Position numbers and translations under genes: made by a program
Notes under the pieces: model-generated
Told to the model about the DNA's origin: nothing
Seen by the model: the letters and a program-made list of their open reading frames with translations, nothing else
Databases searched by the model: none
Source of the DNA: Phycisphaerales bacterium
GTDB lineage: Bacteria; Planctomycetota; Phycisphaerae; UBA1845; Fen-1342
Assembly (NCBI GenBank): GCA_016716475.1
Contig: JADJWG010000002.1
Coordinates: forward strand, 186,001 to 250,000
Length of the DNA: 64,000 bases
Direction: 5' to 3'
In this document: piece after piece, positions 36,123-44,349 of the stretch
How the letters are laid out: the number at the start of each line of letters is the position of its first letter
Numbering within the stretch: position 1 is the stretch's first letter

Positions 36123-37355
36123 TCAGCCCTCGATCAGCATCCGCGTCGGGTCTTCGACGCACTCCTTAATCCGCCGCAGGAACGTAACTGACTCCCGCCC
36201 GTCGATGATCCGGTGGTCGTAGGTCAGCGCGATGTACATCATCGGGCGGATCACCACCTGCCCGTTTTCAGCTATCGGTCGCTCCTTGATCGCGTGCAGC
36301 CCAAGGATTGCGCTCTGCGGCGGGTTGATGATGGGCGTCGCCAGCAGCGACCCGAAGACGCCACCGTTGGTGATGGTGAAGGTCCCGCCTTGCAGTTCCT
36401 CGACGGTGATCTTCCGATCGCGGGCGCGCTTGGCGAGGTCGCCAATCGCTGCCTCCACCTCGGCGAAGCTCAGACGCTCGGCGTTGCGAACGACCGGCAC
36501 AACCAGCCCCTGGTCCGTGCTGACGGCGACGCCAATGTCGTAATAGTTCTTATAGACGAGGTCGGCGCCGCGAATTTCGGCGTTCACGGCAGGGAAGAGC
36601 TTCAGCGCGTCGATCGCCGCCTTCACAAAGAACGACATGATGCCGAGCTTCGTACCGTACCGCTTCTGAAATTCCTCGTTGCGCTCTGTCCGAATCTTCA
36701 GGACCGCCGACATGTCGACCTCGTTGAACGTGGTCAGCATGGCCATGGACTGTTTCGCCTCGACCAGCCGCTGCGCAATGCGCCGCCGCAGCATGGTCAT
36801 CGGCACGGCTTCTTCGTGTCGCTCGCCGACGGGCGTGCTTGACGTGGTGGCCGCGGGAGCCGCAGGTGCTTCCTTCGGGGCCGGGGCAGCGGCCCGTTCG
36901 GCGACATGCCGTTCGACGTCTTCCTTCAGCAGCCGACCGCCGGGGCCGGTGGCCTGCACCTCGGAAGGTAGCAGCCCCGCCTCAGCCAGTGCCCGCTGCG
37001 CCGCGGGCATGACTCGGGACCCGCCGTTTGAACCGGCCGTGGCCCCCTGTTTCTTGGCGGCCCCGGTGGCGGTCTTGGCAGTCTCGGTCCCGGACCTGGA
37101 AGGTGCCGCTGCGGTCCCACCTTCTTCTATCAAGGCGATGACTTCGCCGATCCCCACAATTTCACCGGCCTGCTTGAGGTGCTTTTGCACCACGCCGCGT
37201 ACGGGCGAGGGTAGCTCCATGGAGGCCTTGTCGGTTTCTATCTCGACGACCACTTCGTCGCGGTCGACGAAATCGCCTTCGGCTTTCAGCCACTCGCCGA
37301 TCTGCACTTCGGTGATCGACTCGCCCGCAGATGGAATCCTGAGTTCGACGGCCAT
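36123..37355 (-). CDS. sucB: 2-oxoglutarate dehydrogenase E2, dihydrolipoamide succinyltransferase
   Basis: 410 residues. Transfers succinyl groups from E1 to CoA. Domains: lipoyl (1-76, EIETDKASME with the lipoylated Lys), an Ala/Gly-rich linker, the peripheral-subunit-binding domain (about 113-152, ending GPGGRLLKEDVERHV) and the catalytic domain (about 185-410) with the DHRIIDGRE active-site motif. The start is ATG 37355 (GAGAGG upstream). It lies 58 bases after sucA on the same strand, and an operon is clear. No lpd gene in the window. Confidence 0.95.
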   Translation of the reverse strand: MAVELRIPSAGESITEVQIGEWLKAEGDFVDRDEVVVEIETDKASMELPSPVRGVVQKHLKQAGEIVGIGEVIALIEEGGTAAAPSRSGTETAKTATGAAKKQGATAGSNGGSRVMPAAQRALAEAGLLPSEVQATGPGGRLLKEDVERHVAERAAAPAPKEAPAAPAATTSSTPVGERHEEAVPMTMLRRRIAQRLVEAKQSMAMLTTFNEVDMSAVLKIRTERNEEFQKRYGTKLGIMSFFVKAAIDALKLFPAVNAEIRGADLVYKNYYDIGVAVSTDQGLVVPVVRNAERLSFAEVEAAIGDLAKRARDRKITVEELQGGTFTITNGGVFGSLLATPIINPPQSAILGLHAIKERPIAENGQVVIRPMMYIALTYDHRIIDGRESVTFLRRIKECVEDPTRMLIEG

Positions 37356-37413
37356 GGCCTCTCGCTTGTATGAATGGCTGCGCTCGACTTGTGAGTCGCG
37401 CTGTGGCCCAGGC

Positions 37414-40221
37414 CTACACCCGGGCCGGTACGTTGCCAAAGGCCTGCTCCAGCAGGCGCTGCTGTTCGAGCTTGTGACTCGCTGTGGAGCCGGTCGCCGG
37501 GCTTGCCGACTCGGGTCGCGTGATGCCTGCGAACGACCGGCCGCAGAGGGACGCGCCGAATCTTAGACGGAAGTGCGGCCAGGCGCCCATATTGGCGGGC
37601 TCTTCCTGAACCCAGAAGACGGGCGCGTCCTCGGCATATGAGGCGAGGACCGTGGCGAGCGTCTCCTGGGGCAGGGGGTAGTACTGCTCCACGCGGACAA
37701 TGGCCACATCCCGGGCGGCGCGCTGCTCGCGCTCGCCGAGGAGGTCGTAGTACACCTTGCCGCTGCACAGCAAGATTCGTTTCACTTCGCCCGGTTCTTC
37801 AAGCGTATCCGGCAGCACGCGCTGGAAGCGGCCGTGGGTGAACTCCTCCAACGGTGACACGGCCCGCTTGTGGCGCAGAAGACTCTTGGGGGTCATGACG
37901 ATCAGCGGTTTGCGCCACACGCGGCGAACCTGCCGGCGCAGGAGGTGGAAAAATTGTGCAGGTGTCGTGGGGTTGGCGACCTGCATGTTGTCCTCGGCCG
38001 CCATGTTGAGGAAGCGTTCCAGACGGGCACTGGAGTGCTCGGGCCCCTGACCTTCGAGCCCGTGGGGCAGGAGCAGCACGAGTCCGTTGAGACTGTGCCA
38101 CTTGTCCTCGGCGCTGGCGATGAACTGGTCAATGATGACCTGGGCCGCGTTGACGAAATCGCCGAACTGCGCTTCCCAGAGCACGAGCGCGTCCGGCATT
38201 GCCATGCTGTACCCGTAGTCGAAGCCGAGTACCGCCATTTCCGAAAGCGGGCTGTTGTACACCCGGAAGGGGGCCTGGTCGGGCGCGACCTGTTCCAGTG
38301 GTGTGTAGGGTGTGCCGGTTTCATTGTCATAGAAGATCGCGTGCCGCTGGCTGAAAGTGCCGCGCGCGCTATCCTGTCCGCTCAGCCGGACCGGCGCACC
38401 CTCGGCGAGGAGTGTCGCGAACGCGAGGGCCTCGCCCGTGGCCCAATCGAGCGGCCTTTTCCCAGTGGCCATTTCCTGCCGTTCGCGCTGGAAACGGCGC
38501 AACTTGGGGTGTAGGTGGAAGCCGTCAGGCACGGCGGCCAGGGCGCCCAGCAGGGTTGTGAGCTGCTTGGGGGGGATCCCGGTATCCACTTCGGGTACGC
38601 CCATGTCCGGGCCACCGGTGTAGCTGCTCCAGATGCGACCGAGCACGCTCGGCCGGGCGGGCACGGTAAGTCCTTCGGTGCGCACGCCGCGCAGCTCTTC
38701 TTCGAGGAATTCGCGGCGGCGTTCGGCGATCTGGTCGGCCTCGGCGCGCGTTACGCCACCGAGTTCGAGCAGGTGCTTCAGGTAGCCATCCCGGACGGTA
38801 CTACGGGCTTCGATCTTGCGGTAAAGCAGGGGTTGCGTGAAGGATGGTTCATCCGATTCGTTGTGACCGTGCTTGCGGTAACAGTACATGTCGATCACGA
38901 CGTCGCGTCGGAAGGTGCGACGGAAGTCCAGCGCGAGACGAATGGCCTGGGCGACCGCTTCAGGGTTTTCGCCGTTGACGTGGAAAATCGGGCTCTGAAG
39001 CATCTTGGCGACGTCCGTGGCATACTGCGTCGAGCGGCCTTCGCGCGGCGTGGTTGTAAAGCCGAGTTGGTTGTTGACAATCACGTGCAGCGTGCCGCCT
39101 GTGCGGTAACCCCGCAGCTCGCTCAGGTTGAGGGTCTCCTGAACGATGCCTTCGCCCGCGAAAGCGGCATCGCCGTGAATCAGGAGCGCCATGCTGCGCT
39201 CGTGGTCACGGTCCTGGAGCCGGTCCTGCTTCGCGCGGACGCGGCCCAGGACGACCGGGTTCACATACTCGAGATGGCTGGGGTTGAAGCACAGCGCCAA
39301 ATGCAGCGTGCGACCGCTTTGCGTGACATAGTCCCCATGGTGGCCGAGGTGATACTTCACGTCGCCGCGCCCGAGCCACAGTTCCGCGTCGATGTCTTCG
39401 AACAGCCGGAAGAGCTTGCGCGGGTGCATGCCCATGATGTTGCAGAGCACATTCAGGCGACCCCGGTGGGCCATCCCGATGACAATTTCATCGACCCCCT
39501 GGCCGCTGGCCTGCTCGATGGCAACATCGAGCAGTGGGATCAGACTCTCGCCGCCCTCGAGTGAGAAGCGCTTCGCGCCGACGTACTTCTTCTGGATGAA
39601 CTCCTCGAAGATCACCGCGTCGGTCAGCTTCGTCAGGATGCGGAGCTGCTCCTCGCGTGTGAGCGTGATCCGGTTCTGTGTGCCCTCCATCCGCTCTTGC
39701 AGCCAGTGGCGCGCGTCCAGGTTGTCGATGTGCATGAATTGCACGCCGATCGAACGGCAGTAGGTATTCCGCAGCAGCAGCAGGATTTCCTTCAGGGTGC
39801 GCGTCGCGGAACCGCTGATGGTCCGGCTGGAGAAGGGGCGGTTGAAGTCCTGCACCGTGAAGCCGTAATAGCTCGGCTTCAGTTCCGGACGGACCGGTGG
39901 GGGTGAGTGCAGTGGGTCGATGGCGGCGATCGTGTGGCCACGCACCCGGTACGCCCGGATCAACTGGTCGATGCGGTCCTGGCTGATGGCGACCTGCGTA
40001 CTCGGTGTGCTGCCGTTGCCGCGGGGTGGATTGAAGATGCTGCTGGGCCGGAAAGTTGGCCCCAGGCGCGACGGACTGCCGAAACGATCGCCTGTAGGCA
40101 ATTGGGCGAAGTATACCCGCCACGCATCCGGCACAGCGGCCGGGTCGCGCAGATAGTCCGCGTAAAGGGTTTCGACAAAGGCGAGATTCGCGCAGTCGGG
40201 CAGGATTTGCTCGGAACTCAT
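37414..40221 (-). CDS. sucA: 2-oxoglutarate dehydrogenase E1
   Basis: 935 residues. Thiamine-diphosphate enzyme that decarboxylates 2-oxoglutarate in the TCA cycle. Seen: the E1o N-terminal NLAFVETLYADYLRDP, used to dock E2, IGMAHRGRLNVLCNIMG, GDAAFAGEGIVQETLNLS, LDFGYGYSM-like FDYGYSMAMPDALVLWEAQFGDF (key part LWEAQFGDF) and the C-terminal RVEQYYPLP. ATG 40221 is used (AGG upstream); the frame remains open for 78 codons more without a site. First gene of sucAB. Confidence 0.95.
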   Translation of the reverse strand: MSSEQILPDCANLAFVETLYADYLRDPAAVPDAWRVYFAQLPTGDRFGSPSRLGPTFRPSSIFNPPRGNGSTPSTQVAISQDRIDQLIRAYRVRGHTIAAIDPLHSPPPVRPELKPSYYGFTVQDFNRPFSSRTISGSATRTLKEILLLLRNTYCRSIGVQFMHIDNLDARHWLQERMEGTQNRITLTREEQLRILTKLTDAVIFEEFIQKKYVGAKRFSLEGGESLIPLLDVAIEQASGQGVDEIVIGMAHRGRLNVLCNIMGMHPRKLFRLFEDIDAELWLGRGDVKYHLGHHGDYVTQSGRTLHLALCFNPSHLEYVNPVVLGRVRAKQDRLQDRDHERSMALLIHGDAAFAGEGIVQETLNLSELRGYRTGGTLHVIVNNQLGFTTTPREGRSTQYATDVAKMLQSPIFHVNGENPEAVAQAIRLALDFRRTFRRDVVIDMYCYRKHGHNESDEPSFTQPLLYRKIEARSTVRDGYLKHLLELGGVTRAEADQIAERRREFLEEELRGVRTEGLTVPARPSVLGRIWSSYTGGPDMGVPEVDTGIPPKQLTTLLGALAAVPDGFHLHPKLRRFQRERQEMATGKRPLDWATGEALAFATLLAEGAPVRLSGQDSARGTFSQRHAIFYDNETGTPYTPLEQVAPDQAPFRVYNSPLSEMAVLGFDYGYSMAMPDALVLWEAQFGDFVNAAQVIIDQFIASAEDKWHSLNGLVLLLPHGLEGQGPEHSSARLERFLNMAAEDNMQVANPTTPAQFFHLLRRQVRRVWRKPLIVMTPKSLLRHKRAVSPLEEFTHGRFQRVLPDTLEEPGEVKRILLCSGKVYYDLLGEREQRAARDVAIVRVEQYYPLPQETLATVLASYAEDAPVFWVQEEPANMGAWPHFRLRFGASLCGRSFAGITRPESASPATGSTASHKLEQQRLLEQAFGNVPARV

Positions 40222-40330
40222 CGACCTGTTTCTCGAAGGGGCTGCCCGGTGTCGACCCAAGGGCCGGGCATGCGACAACAAGACCACGACGACGACATGG
40301 CCAGAGACCGCCGCTGCGGTACAGTTTGAC

Positions 40331-40813
40331 CTAATTATACCGTCCGTACTGCGGCGGACGACCGTTACATTCACCGGGCCGGCCGAATTTCGCAGGTGAC
40401 TGAGTGCGAGTGAGCCAAAGGCCCGCGAGTGTGGCAAACACCAGGCCGGTGCCAACCTGGGAACAGACCCCGGTCACGATGTCACCGGGAAAGTCGGGCA
40501 GGCGAGTGCCACACGGGTAGATCGCCGGATCGTACAGGATGGCTCCCCGCACACACCCGTCGGCATCCCCGCAGATGGTGATGCACAGCGGATCGACGGT
40601 GCCCACCACCCGGACGGCATCGCCGAAGGTGAAGCGGCCGGTATCGGTGATCACGTAGCGGCCGCCGCCGCCTTCGAAGATGGCGCAACCCGCACCGCGT
40701 ACAAGGACACCGCACGTATCGATCTCGCGGGGACTGCTATCGGTAGTTTGGGAGATCGTGCGAGGAACGCCGGCCAAGATCAGGATGACGGTCAGCAGAG
40801 GTGCGATGCGCAT
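40331..40813 (-). CDS. Hypothetical exported Cys-rich protein
   Basis: 160 residues; ATG 40813 has GGAG 8 bases upstream. A signal peptide (APLLTVILILAGVPRTISQ) is followed by about 90 residues with seven cysteines (DTCGVLVRGAGCAIF, PLCITICGDADGC), probably disulfide-bonded. A hydrophobic segment (VGTGLVFATLAGLWL) near residues 124-138 could anchor it. Family not recognised. It lies 109 bases upstream of sucA in the same direction but is probably unrelated. Confidence 0.65.
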   Translation of the reverse strand: MRIAPLLTVILILAGVPRTISQTTDSSPREIDTCGVLVRGAGCAIFEGGGGRYVITDTGRFTFGDAVRVVGTVDPLCITICGDADGCVRGAILYDPAIYPCGTRLPDFPGDIVTGVCSQVGTGLVFATLAGLWLTRTQSPAKFGRPGECNGRPPQYGRYN

Positions 40814-40907
40814 CTGGAGCGCTCCGAAAAGGTGCGGGGTGCATAGGGGTTCTTCGGAGAGATCATACCCGCGGGAAGCTCCGGGAGCCCCGCCACACAT
40901 AAAGCAC

Positions 40908-40941
40908 GAACCCCTCGCCGGCATGCGCCGGCAAGGGGTTC
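40908..40941 (-). terminator. Terminator hairpin after tRNA-Glu
   Basis: Right after the tRNA 3' end on the minus strand a 15-base arm (40927-40941) pairs with 40908-40922 with one non-Watson-Crick position and a 4-base loop. A short T-rich tail (GCTTTATG) follows. Good candidate for the tRNA terminator. Confidence 0.7.
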
Positions 40942-40942
40942 A

Positions 40943-41015
40943 CGCCCCCACGGAGACTCGAACTCCGGTCTTCAGGATGAGAACCTGATATCCTAGGCCG
41001 CTAGACGATGGGGGC
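40943..41015 (-). tRNA. tRNA-Glu(CUC)
   Basis: 73 bases. Acceptor GCCCCCA/TGGGGGC with discriminator G. The anticodon arm TCAGG-TTCTCAT-CCTGA gives anticodon CUC. T-arm CGGAG-TTCGAGT-CTCCG. No encoded CCA. Flanked by its promoter and terminator, so a monocistronic unit. Confidence 0.94.
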
Positions 41016-41049
41016 CTCGTGCGATTCGCCCATGGGCGGATCGTGGAGG

Positions 41050-41078
41050 AGTCTAGACGTCGTAACTCCGCCCGTCAA
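41050..41078 (-). promoter_or_regulatory. sigma70 promoter for tRNA-Glu
   Basis: On the minus strand TTGACG (41078-41073), 17 bases, TAGACT (41055-41050). The start would be near 41043, about 28 bases before the mature tRNA. Confidence 0.72.
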
Positions 41079-41286
41079 GATCGGGGCATGGGCCGACGAG
41101 GAGGCCCATCCGTTCGCAGCAGAAGTAGCGTCGCCCCCCGTGATCGACGCAGAACGGCAATACTACCCTGGAACTCCGCGTCCACCCCAGGAAGCGGACG
41201 CAACAGCATCTACTGCGGGGACGACCAATCGGGTCCTGGGTCGGAATATCCGCTCCTTTGCTTGGGGCGTAAGCGTACAGCGTCAT
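41053..41286 (-). CDS. Possible small Cys-rich protein coupled to ric
   Basis: 77 residues, uncertain. Its ATG overlaps the ric stop (ATGA), the classical sign of translational coupling. It contains RCCC and HGGRRYFCCERM, loosely like the TRASH/YHS metal-binding end. Against it: its 3' end overlaps the tRNA-Glu promoter, and the composition is mixed. It may be a decayed or frameshifted metal-binding domain; treat as tentative. Confidence 0.28.
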   Translation of the reverse strand: MTLYAYAPSKGADIPTQDPIGRPRSRCCCVRFLGWTRSSRVVLPFCVDHGGRRYFCCERMGLLVGPCPDLDGRSYDV

Positions 41287-41996
41287 GCTCGGGCGTGGTC
41301 AAGTTCGGCTGCGCGGGGAAATAGCACGTTGTTTTCTTTATGGATATGCTGGTGCAGGTCCTGCTCAAGCTCAGCCAGGCCCCCCAGCAGCGCGCGGTAC
41401 GTGTTGCACGCATCCATGGGCGGCATGTGGTCGTCCGTCAGGCGTCGTATCGTCGCAAGTGCTTCGCCCACCGTAGCGTGCTCCGACTCCATCCTCCGGA
41501 TTGGACCAGCGATGGCCCCCTTCGGCACCGTAGCCGTCGTGGCGGGCGTGGCCAAGGTCACGATCAGTGGGAATAAGATCACTTCTTCCTTGTCCATGTG
41601 CGCCTGCAATTCCGCGCGCATGGCATGGAAGGTAGTGCGGACTTCGGCGAGTTCCGGGCGCCGTTCTCCGTGGACGCGGTGTACCTTGTCCACCATGGTG
41701 GTGAGGCGGGGCAACTCGCGCCGCAGGTAGGCATGGTGCGCTTCGAGGATATGATCCACCAGGTTCGTGAGAGGTTCGGTGGTCCAGTCGGTATGATCGG
41801 CGGTGTTCGTACGCTCGTCCTCCGCGCGGATCGCGGAGAGGATCTCCTCAGGGTCGAGCTCGCGCTGGTGGCAAGCATCCGCAAGCGTTTTCTTGCCGGC
41901 GCAGCAGTAGTCGATTCCGTAGCGCTCGAATACCCGGGCCCGCGCGGGGTGCTCCGCCACGAGCTGTCCGACGGGGGTCGTTCGGTCACTGGTCAT
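41283..41996 (-). CDS. ric: Iron-sulfur cluster repair protein RIC (YtfE/ScdA/DnrN)
   Basis: 237 residues. Di-iron protein that restores Fe-S clusters after nitric-oxide or peroxide damage. N-terminal ScdA domain (FERYGIDYCCAGKKTL), then the hemerythrin-like domain with His ligands in DHILEAHHAYLRRE, LQAHMDKEEVILFP, SEHATVG and HQHIHKENNVLFP. The start is ATG 41996, with AAGGAG six bases upstream; a TTG precedes it. It is divergent from an Rrf2 regulator, with promoter and palindrome between, a layout typical of NsrR-controlled ric genes. Confidence 0.93.
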   Translation of the reverse strand: MTSDRTTPVGQLVAEHPARARVFERYGIDYCCAGKKTLADACHQRELDPEEILSAIRAEDERTNTADHTDWTTEPLTNLVDHILEAHHAYLRRELPRLTTMVDKVHRVHGERRPELAEVRTTFHAMRAELQAHMDKEEVILFPLIVTLATPATTATVPKGAIAGPIRRMESEHATVGEALATIRRLTDDHMPPMDACNTYRALLGGLAELEQDLHQHIHKENNVLFPRAAELDHARA

Positions 41997-42059
41997 CAAG
42001 GTCTCCTTGGGTTGGTATGGTGCGCGCGACGCACGTCACCAGCATAAACCTGGATGTTC

Positions 42060-42072
42060 TTATCTAGGATAA
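42060..42072. promoter_or_regulatory. Candidate Rrf2/NsrR-like operator
   Basis: TTATC-TAG-GATAA, an inverted repeat of five-base arms, lies immediately downstream of the ric -10, so over its transcription start, between the divergent ric and rrf2 genes. Repression by the neighbouring regulator is the natural reading. Confidence 0.55.
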
Positions 42073-42101
42073 ATCGTATCTCCCAAAAACTTGGATGTCA
42101 A
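42073..42101 (-). promoter_or_regulatory. sigma70 promoter for ric
   Basis: Perfect TTGACA (42101-42096), 17-base spacer, TACGAT (42078-42073) on the minus strand, about 70 bases ahead of the ric ATG. Confidence 0.7.
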
Positions 42102-42191
42102 GGTTGACGTTTATGGAATCGGCTGGAATCATCTCAGGGTTGGCCCGTACCGTGGCGTGGAAACCGCGTTAGTGCGGTCAGGAGGCCCTTC

Positions 42192-42656
42192 GTGGTCATA
42201 TCTCAGACAGCAGAGTACGCCCTGCGTGCGGTCTTATGGCTGGCAACCCAGGGGGATCGTGCGATCGGCACCGCTCAGATTGCGCGGGCAACCTGTGTTC
42301 CCGCCGGGTACCTGTCCAAGGTGTTGCAGGCGTTGGCGCGTGCAGGACTGGTACAGTCTGCCCCCGGCCGCAGTGGCGGTTTTCGCCTGACGGGTCCACC
42401 GGCTGGGCTCTCGGTGCTGGCGGTCGTGCGGGCGGTCGAACCCGTGCAGCGAATTGAGACTTGCCCGCTCGGTCTCAAGACGCACGGGGTGAACCTGTGC
42501 CCGCTGCATCGCCGCTTGGACAATGCCATGGCGCTGGTTGAGAAAGCGTTGTCGGAATCCACGATTGCGGAGATGCTCATGGAACCGAGTGCCTCGAAAC
42601 CACTCTGCGAGATCGTGGCGGGGAGTGCGACGTTGCGCATCGTCACGGAGCGGTGA
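42192..42656 (+). CDS. Rrf2-family transcriptional regulator
   Basis: 154 residues. Winged-helix regulator of the Rrf2 family (IscR, NsrR). DNA-binding half: ISQTAEYALRAVLWLA at the start, then VPAGYLSKVLQALARAGLV (recognition helix) and GRSGGFRLTGPP wing. Two cysteines (ETCPLG and NLCPLH) in the cluster-ligand region suggest an Fe-S or other thiol sensor; the usual third Cys is not obvious. GTG 42192 has AGGAGG 6 bases before. The likely target is the divergent ric gene. Confidence 0.85.
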   Translation: MVISQTAEYALRAVLWLATQGDRAIGTAQIARATCVPAGYLSKVLQALARAGLVQSAPGRSGGFRLTGPPAGLSVLAVVRAVEPVQRIETCPLGLKTHGVNLCPLHRRLDNAMALVEKALSESTIAEMLMEPSASKPLCEIVAGSATLRIVTER

Positions 42657-42726
42657 CGCTTGGTATTGCGGCTCACCGCACGTCCATTCGGCAGAGCGGG
42701 GAAGTGTGATGGACTGGCAAGTCGTG

Positions 42727-44349
42727 TTACGTGCGTGCGAGCGGCAGTGGCAGGCCGACACCGTGGACGGGGCCTGGGGCGGCGGGCGTTGTGGGATGGT
42801 CCTTGAAGCGCGCCGGTGAGATCACTTCGACAAAACGCCCGAACAATGTCAGCGGCGACGCGTCCTCGATTCGTACCCGGACGAGCGCCCCGATCTGCTC
42901 AGGTGACCCGTCGAATACGGTAATCAGGTCGTGGGGTGTGCGGCCCACCAGTTGCCGTGGAGCTACGGGCAGACCGGCTTTCCCAACTGGGGCGCCGGAG
43001 GCCCGCCCCATGGGGACAAGCGCCGGAGCCGTGTCCGCATGGCCGCGGTCGGTTTCGGATTCCTGGGCGCGGCGGGCGGCCTTGCTGTAGCCCTCGACGA
43101 GAACCTCGACCGTGGCGCCGATGAGATGCTGCTTCTGCCGATGACTGATCTCGTACTGCACGGCGAGCAGTTCATTGTTGCGCCGGGCCTTGACCTCTGC
43201 CGGGACATCATCCGGCTTCACGCGATCAGCCGCGGTCCCCGGCCGGGGGGAATACTTGAACACGAAGATACTCTTGTATTCGACCGCGCGGACCAGGGTG
43301 ACGGTTTGCTGGAAGTCCTCCTCGGTCTCACCGCAGAAGCCCACGATGAAGTCCCCGGCCAGCGCGATGTCGGGGACGTACTTCCGCGCCGTATCCATCA
43401 GCTTTCGGTAGCTGTCAGCCGTGTAGGGCCGACGCATCGCTCGCAGGACCTGGTCCGAGCCGCTTTGGGCCGGGATGTGCAGGTAAGGACAGATGCGTGG
43501 ATAGTCGCGCATCACGCGAAAAATGTCCTCGTCCCAGTCTGCAGGAAAACTGGTCACGAAACGAATTCGGTCAAGTCCCTCGATGGAGTGCACGCGTTCG
43601 AGCAGTTCGGCGAATCGCACGGGGCGATCGCCGTCGCGGTGGACATACGAGTTCACTGTCTGGCCCAGGAGCGTGACTTCCCGGCAGCCGCGCTCCGCGA
43701 GCAGGCGCGCCTCGGCCACGATGTGGTCGGCCGGGCGACTGCGTTCCTTCCCACGGGTGAAGGGTACGACGCAGTAGGTGCAGAACTTGTCGCAACCGCG
43801 CTGCACGCGGATATAGGATTGGAGCACGCTTTCGTCCGGAGCCGCGCTGCGGGACAAATCGAGCGCCTCCAGACTGTCATACTCCAGAGCCCGCTCGAGT
43901 ACCTCAATGCGGCGTGACTGGGTGCCGGCGAGTGCGGTGATCTGGGCGTGCTGTTCCCAGACGGTGCGCAGTAAGTCGGGCAACTGGTGCAGATCGCCGG
44001 GGCCGCACAGCAGGTCGAGGTGCGGGAACTGGACGAACAGCCCCTCGTTCTGGCGCTCCGCCATGCAGCCGAGTACTCCGACAACAAGAGCCGGGCGGCG
44101 CTCCTTAAGCCGCTTGAGCTGCCCCAGCCGTGAGAGGACTTTGTCCTCAGCGTGCTGCCGGACACTGCACGTGTTGAAGAGGATGATGTCAGCCGTCCGG
44201 GTTGAATCGACCGGTTGCAGGCCGAGTTCGCGCAACTGCCCCTCGACGAGCTGACTATCCAGCACGTTCATCTGGCAGCCGAATGTTTCCAGGAAGTACG
44301 TTGATGCCTGCACGCGGGCGTTACCTCGATCGCTTGGTTCACGATCCAT
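42727..44349 (-). CDS. miaB: tRNA-2-methylthio-N6-dimethylallyladenosine synthase
   Basis: 540 residues, somewhat longer than the usual 440-475. Radical SAM methylthiotransferase modifying A37 of tRNAs. UPF0004 domain with TFGCQMNVLDS, FNTCSVR and VLGCMAER (three Cys of the second cluster). Radical SAM motif GCDKFCTYC at about 190; the TRAM domain at the end. A low-complexity insertion of about 50 residues (ESETDRGHADTAPALV onward) interrupts the region before the last TRAM strands and explains the length. Its ATG overlaps the end of the upstream gene by 11 bases. Confidence 0.93.
   Translation of the reverse strand: MDREPSDRGNARVQASTYFLETFGCQMNVLDSQLVEGQLRELGLQPVDSTRTADIILFNTCSVRQHAEDKVLSRLGQLKRLKERRPALVVGVLGCMAERQNEGLFVQFPHLDLLCGPGDLHQLPDLLRTVWEQHAQITALAGTQSRRIEVLERALEYDSLEALDLSRSAAPDESVLQSYIRVQRGCDKFCTYCVVPFTRGKERSRPADHIVAEARLLAERGCREVTLLGQTVNSYVHRDGDRPVRFAELLERVHSIEGLDRIRFVTSFPADWDEDIFRVMRDYPRICPYLHIPAQSGSDQVLRAMRRPYTADSYRKLMDTARKYVPDIALAGDFIVGFCGETEEDFQQTVTLVRAVEYKSIFVFKYSPRPGTAADRVKPDDVPAEVKARRNNELLAVQYEISHRQKQHLIGATVEVLVEGYSKAARRAQESETDRGHADTAPALVPMGRASGAPVGKAGLPVAPRQLVGRTPHDLITVFDGSPEQIGALVRVRIEDASPLTLFGRFVEVISPARFKDHPTTPAAPGPVHGVGLPLPLART

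Noticed and set aside
35787..36191. 134-codon frame in the gene-free region
   Set aside because: No ribosome site, Pro/Ser/Arg-rich shadow composition, and it runs into sucB antisense.
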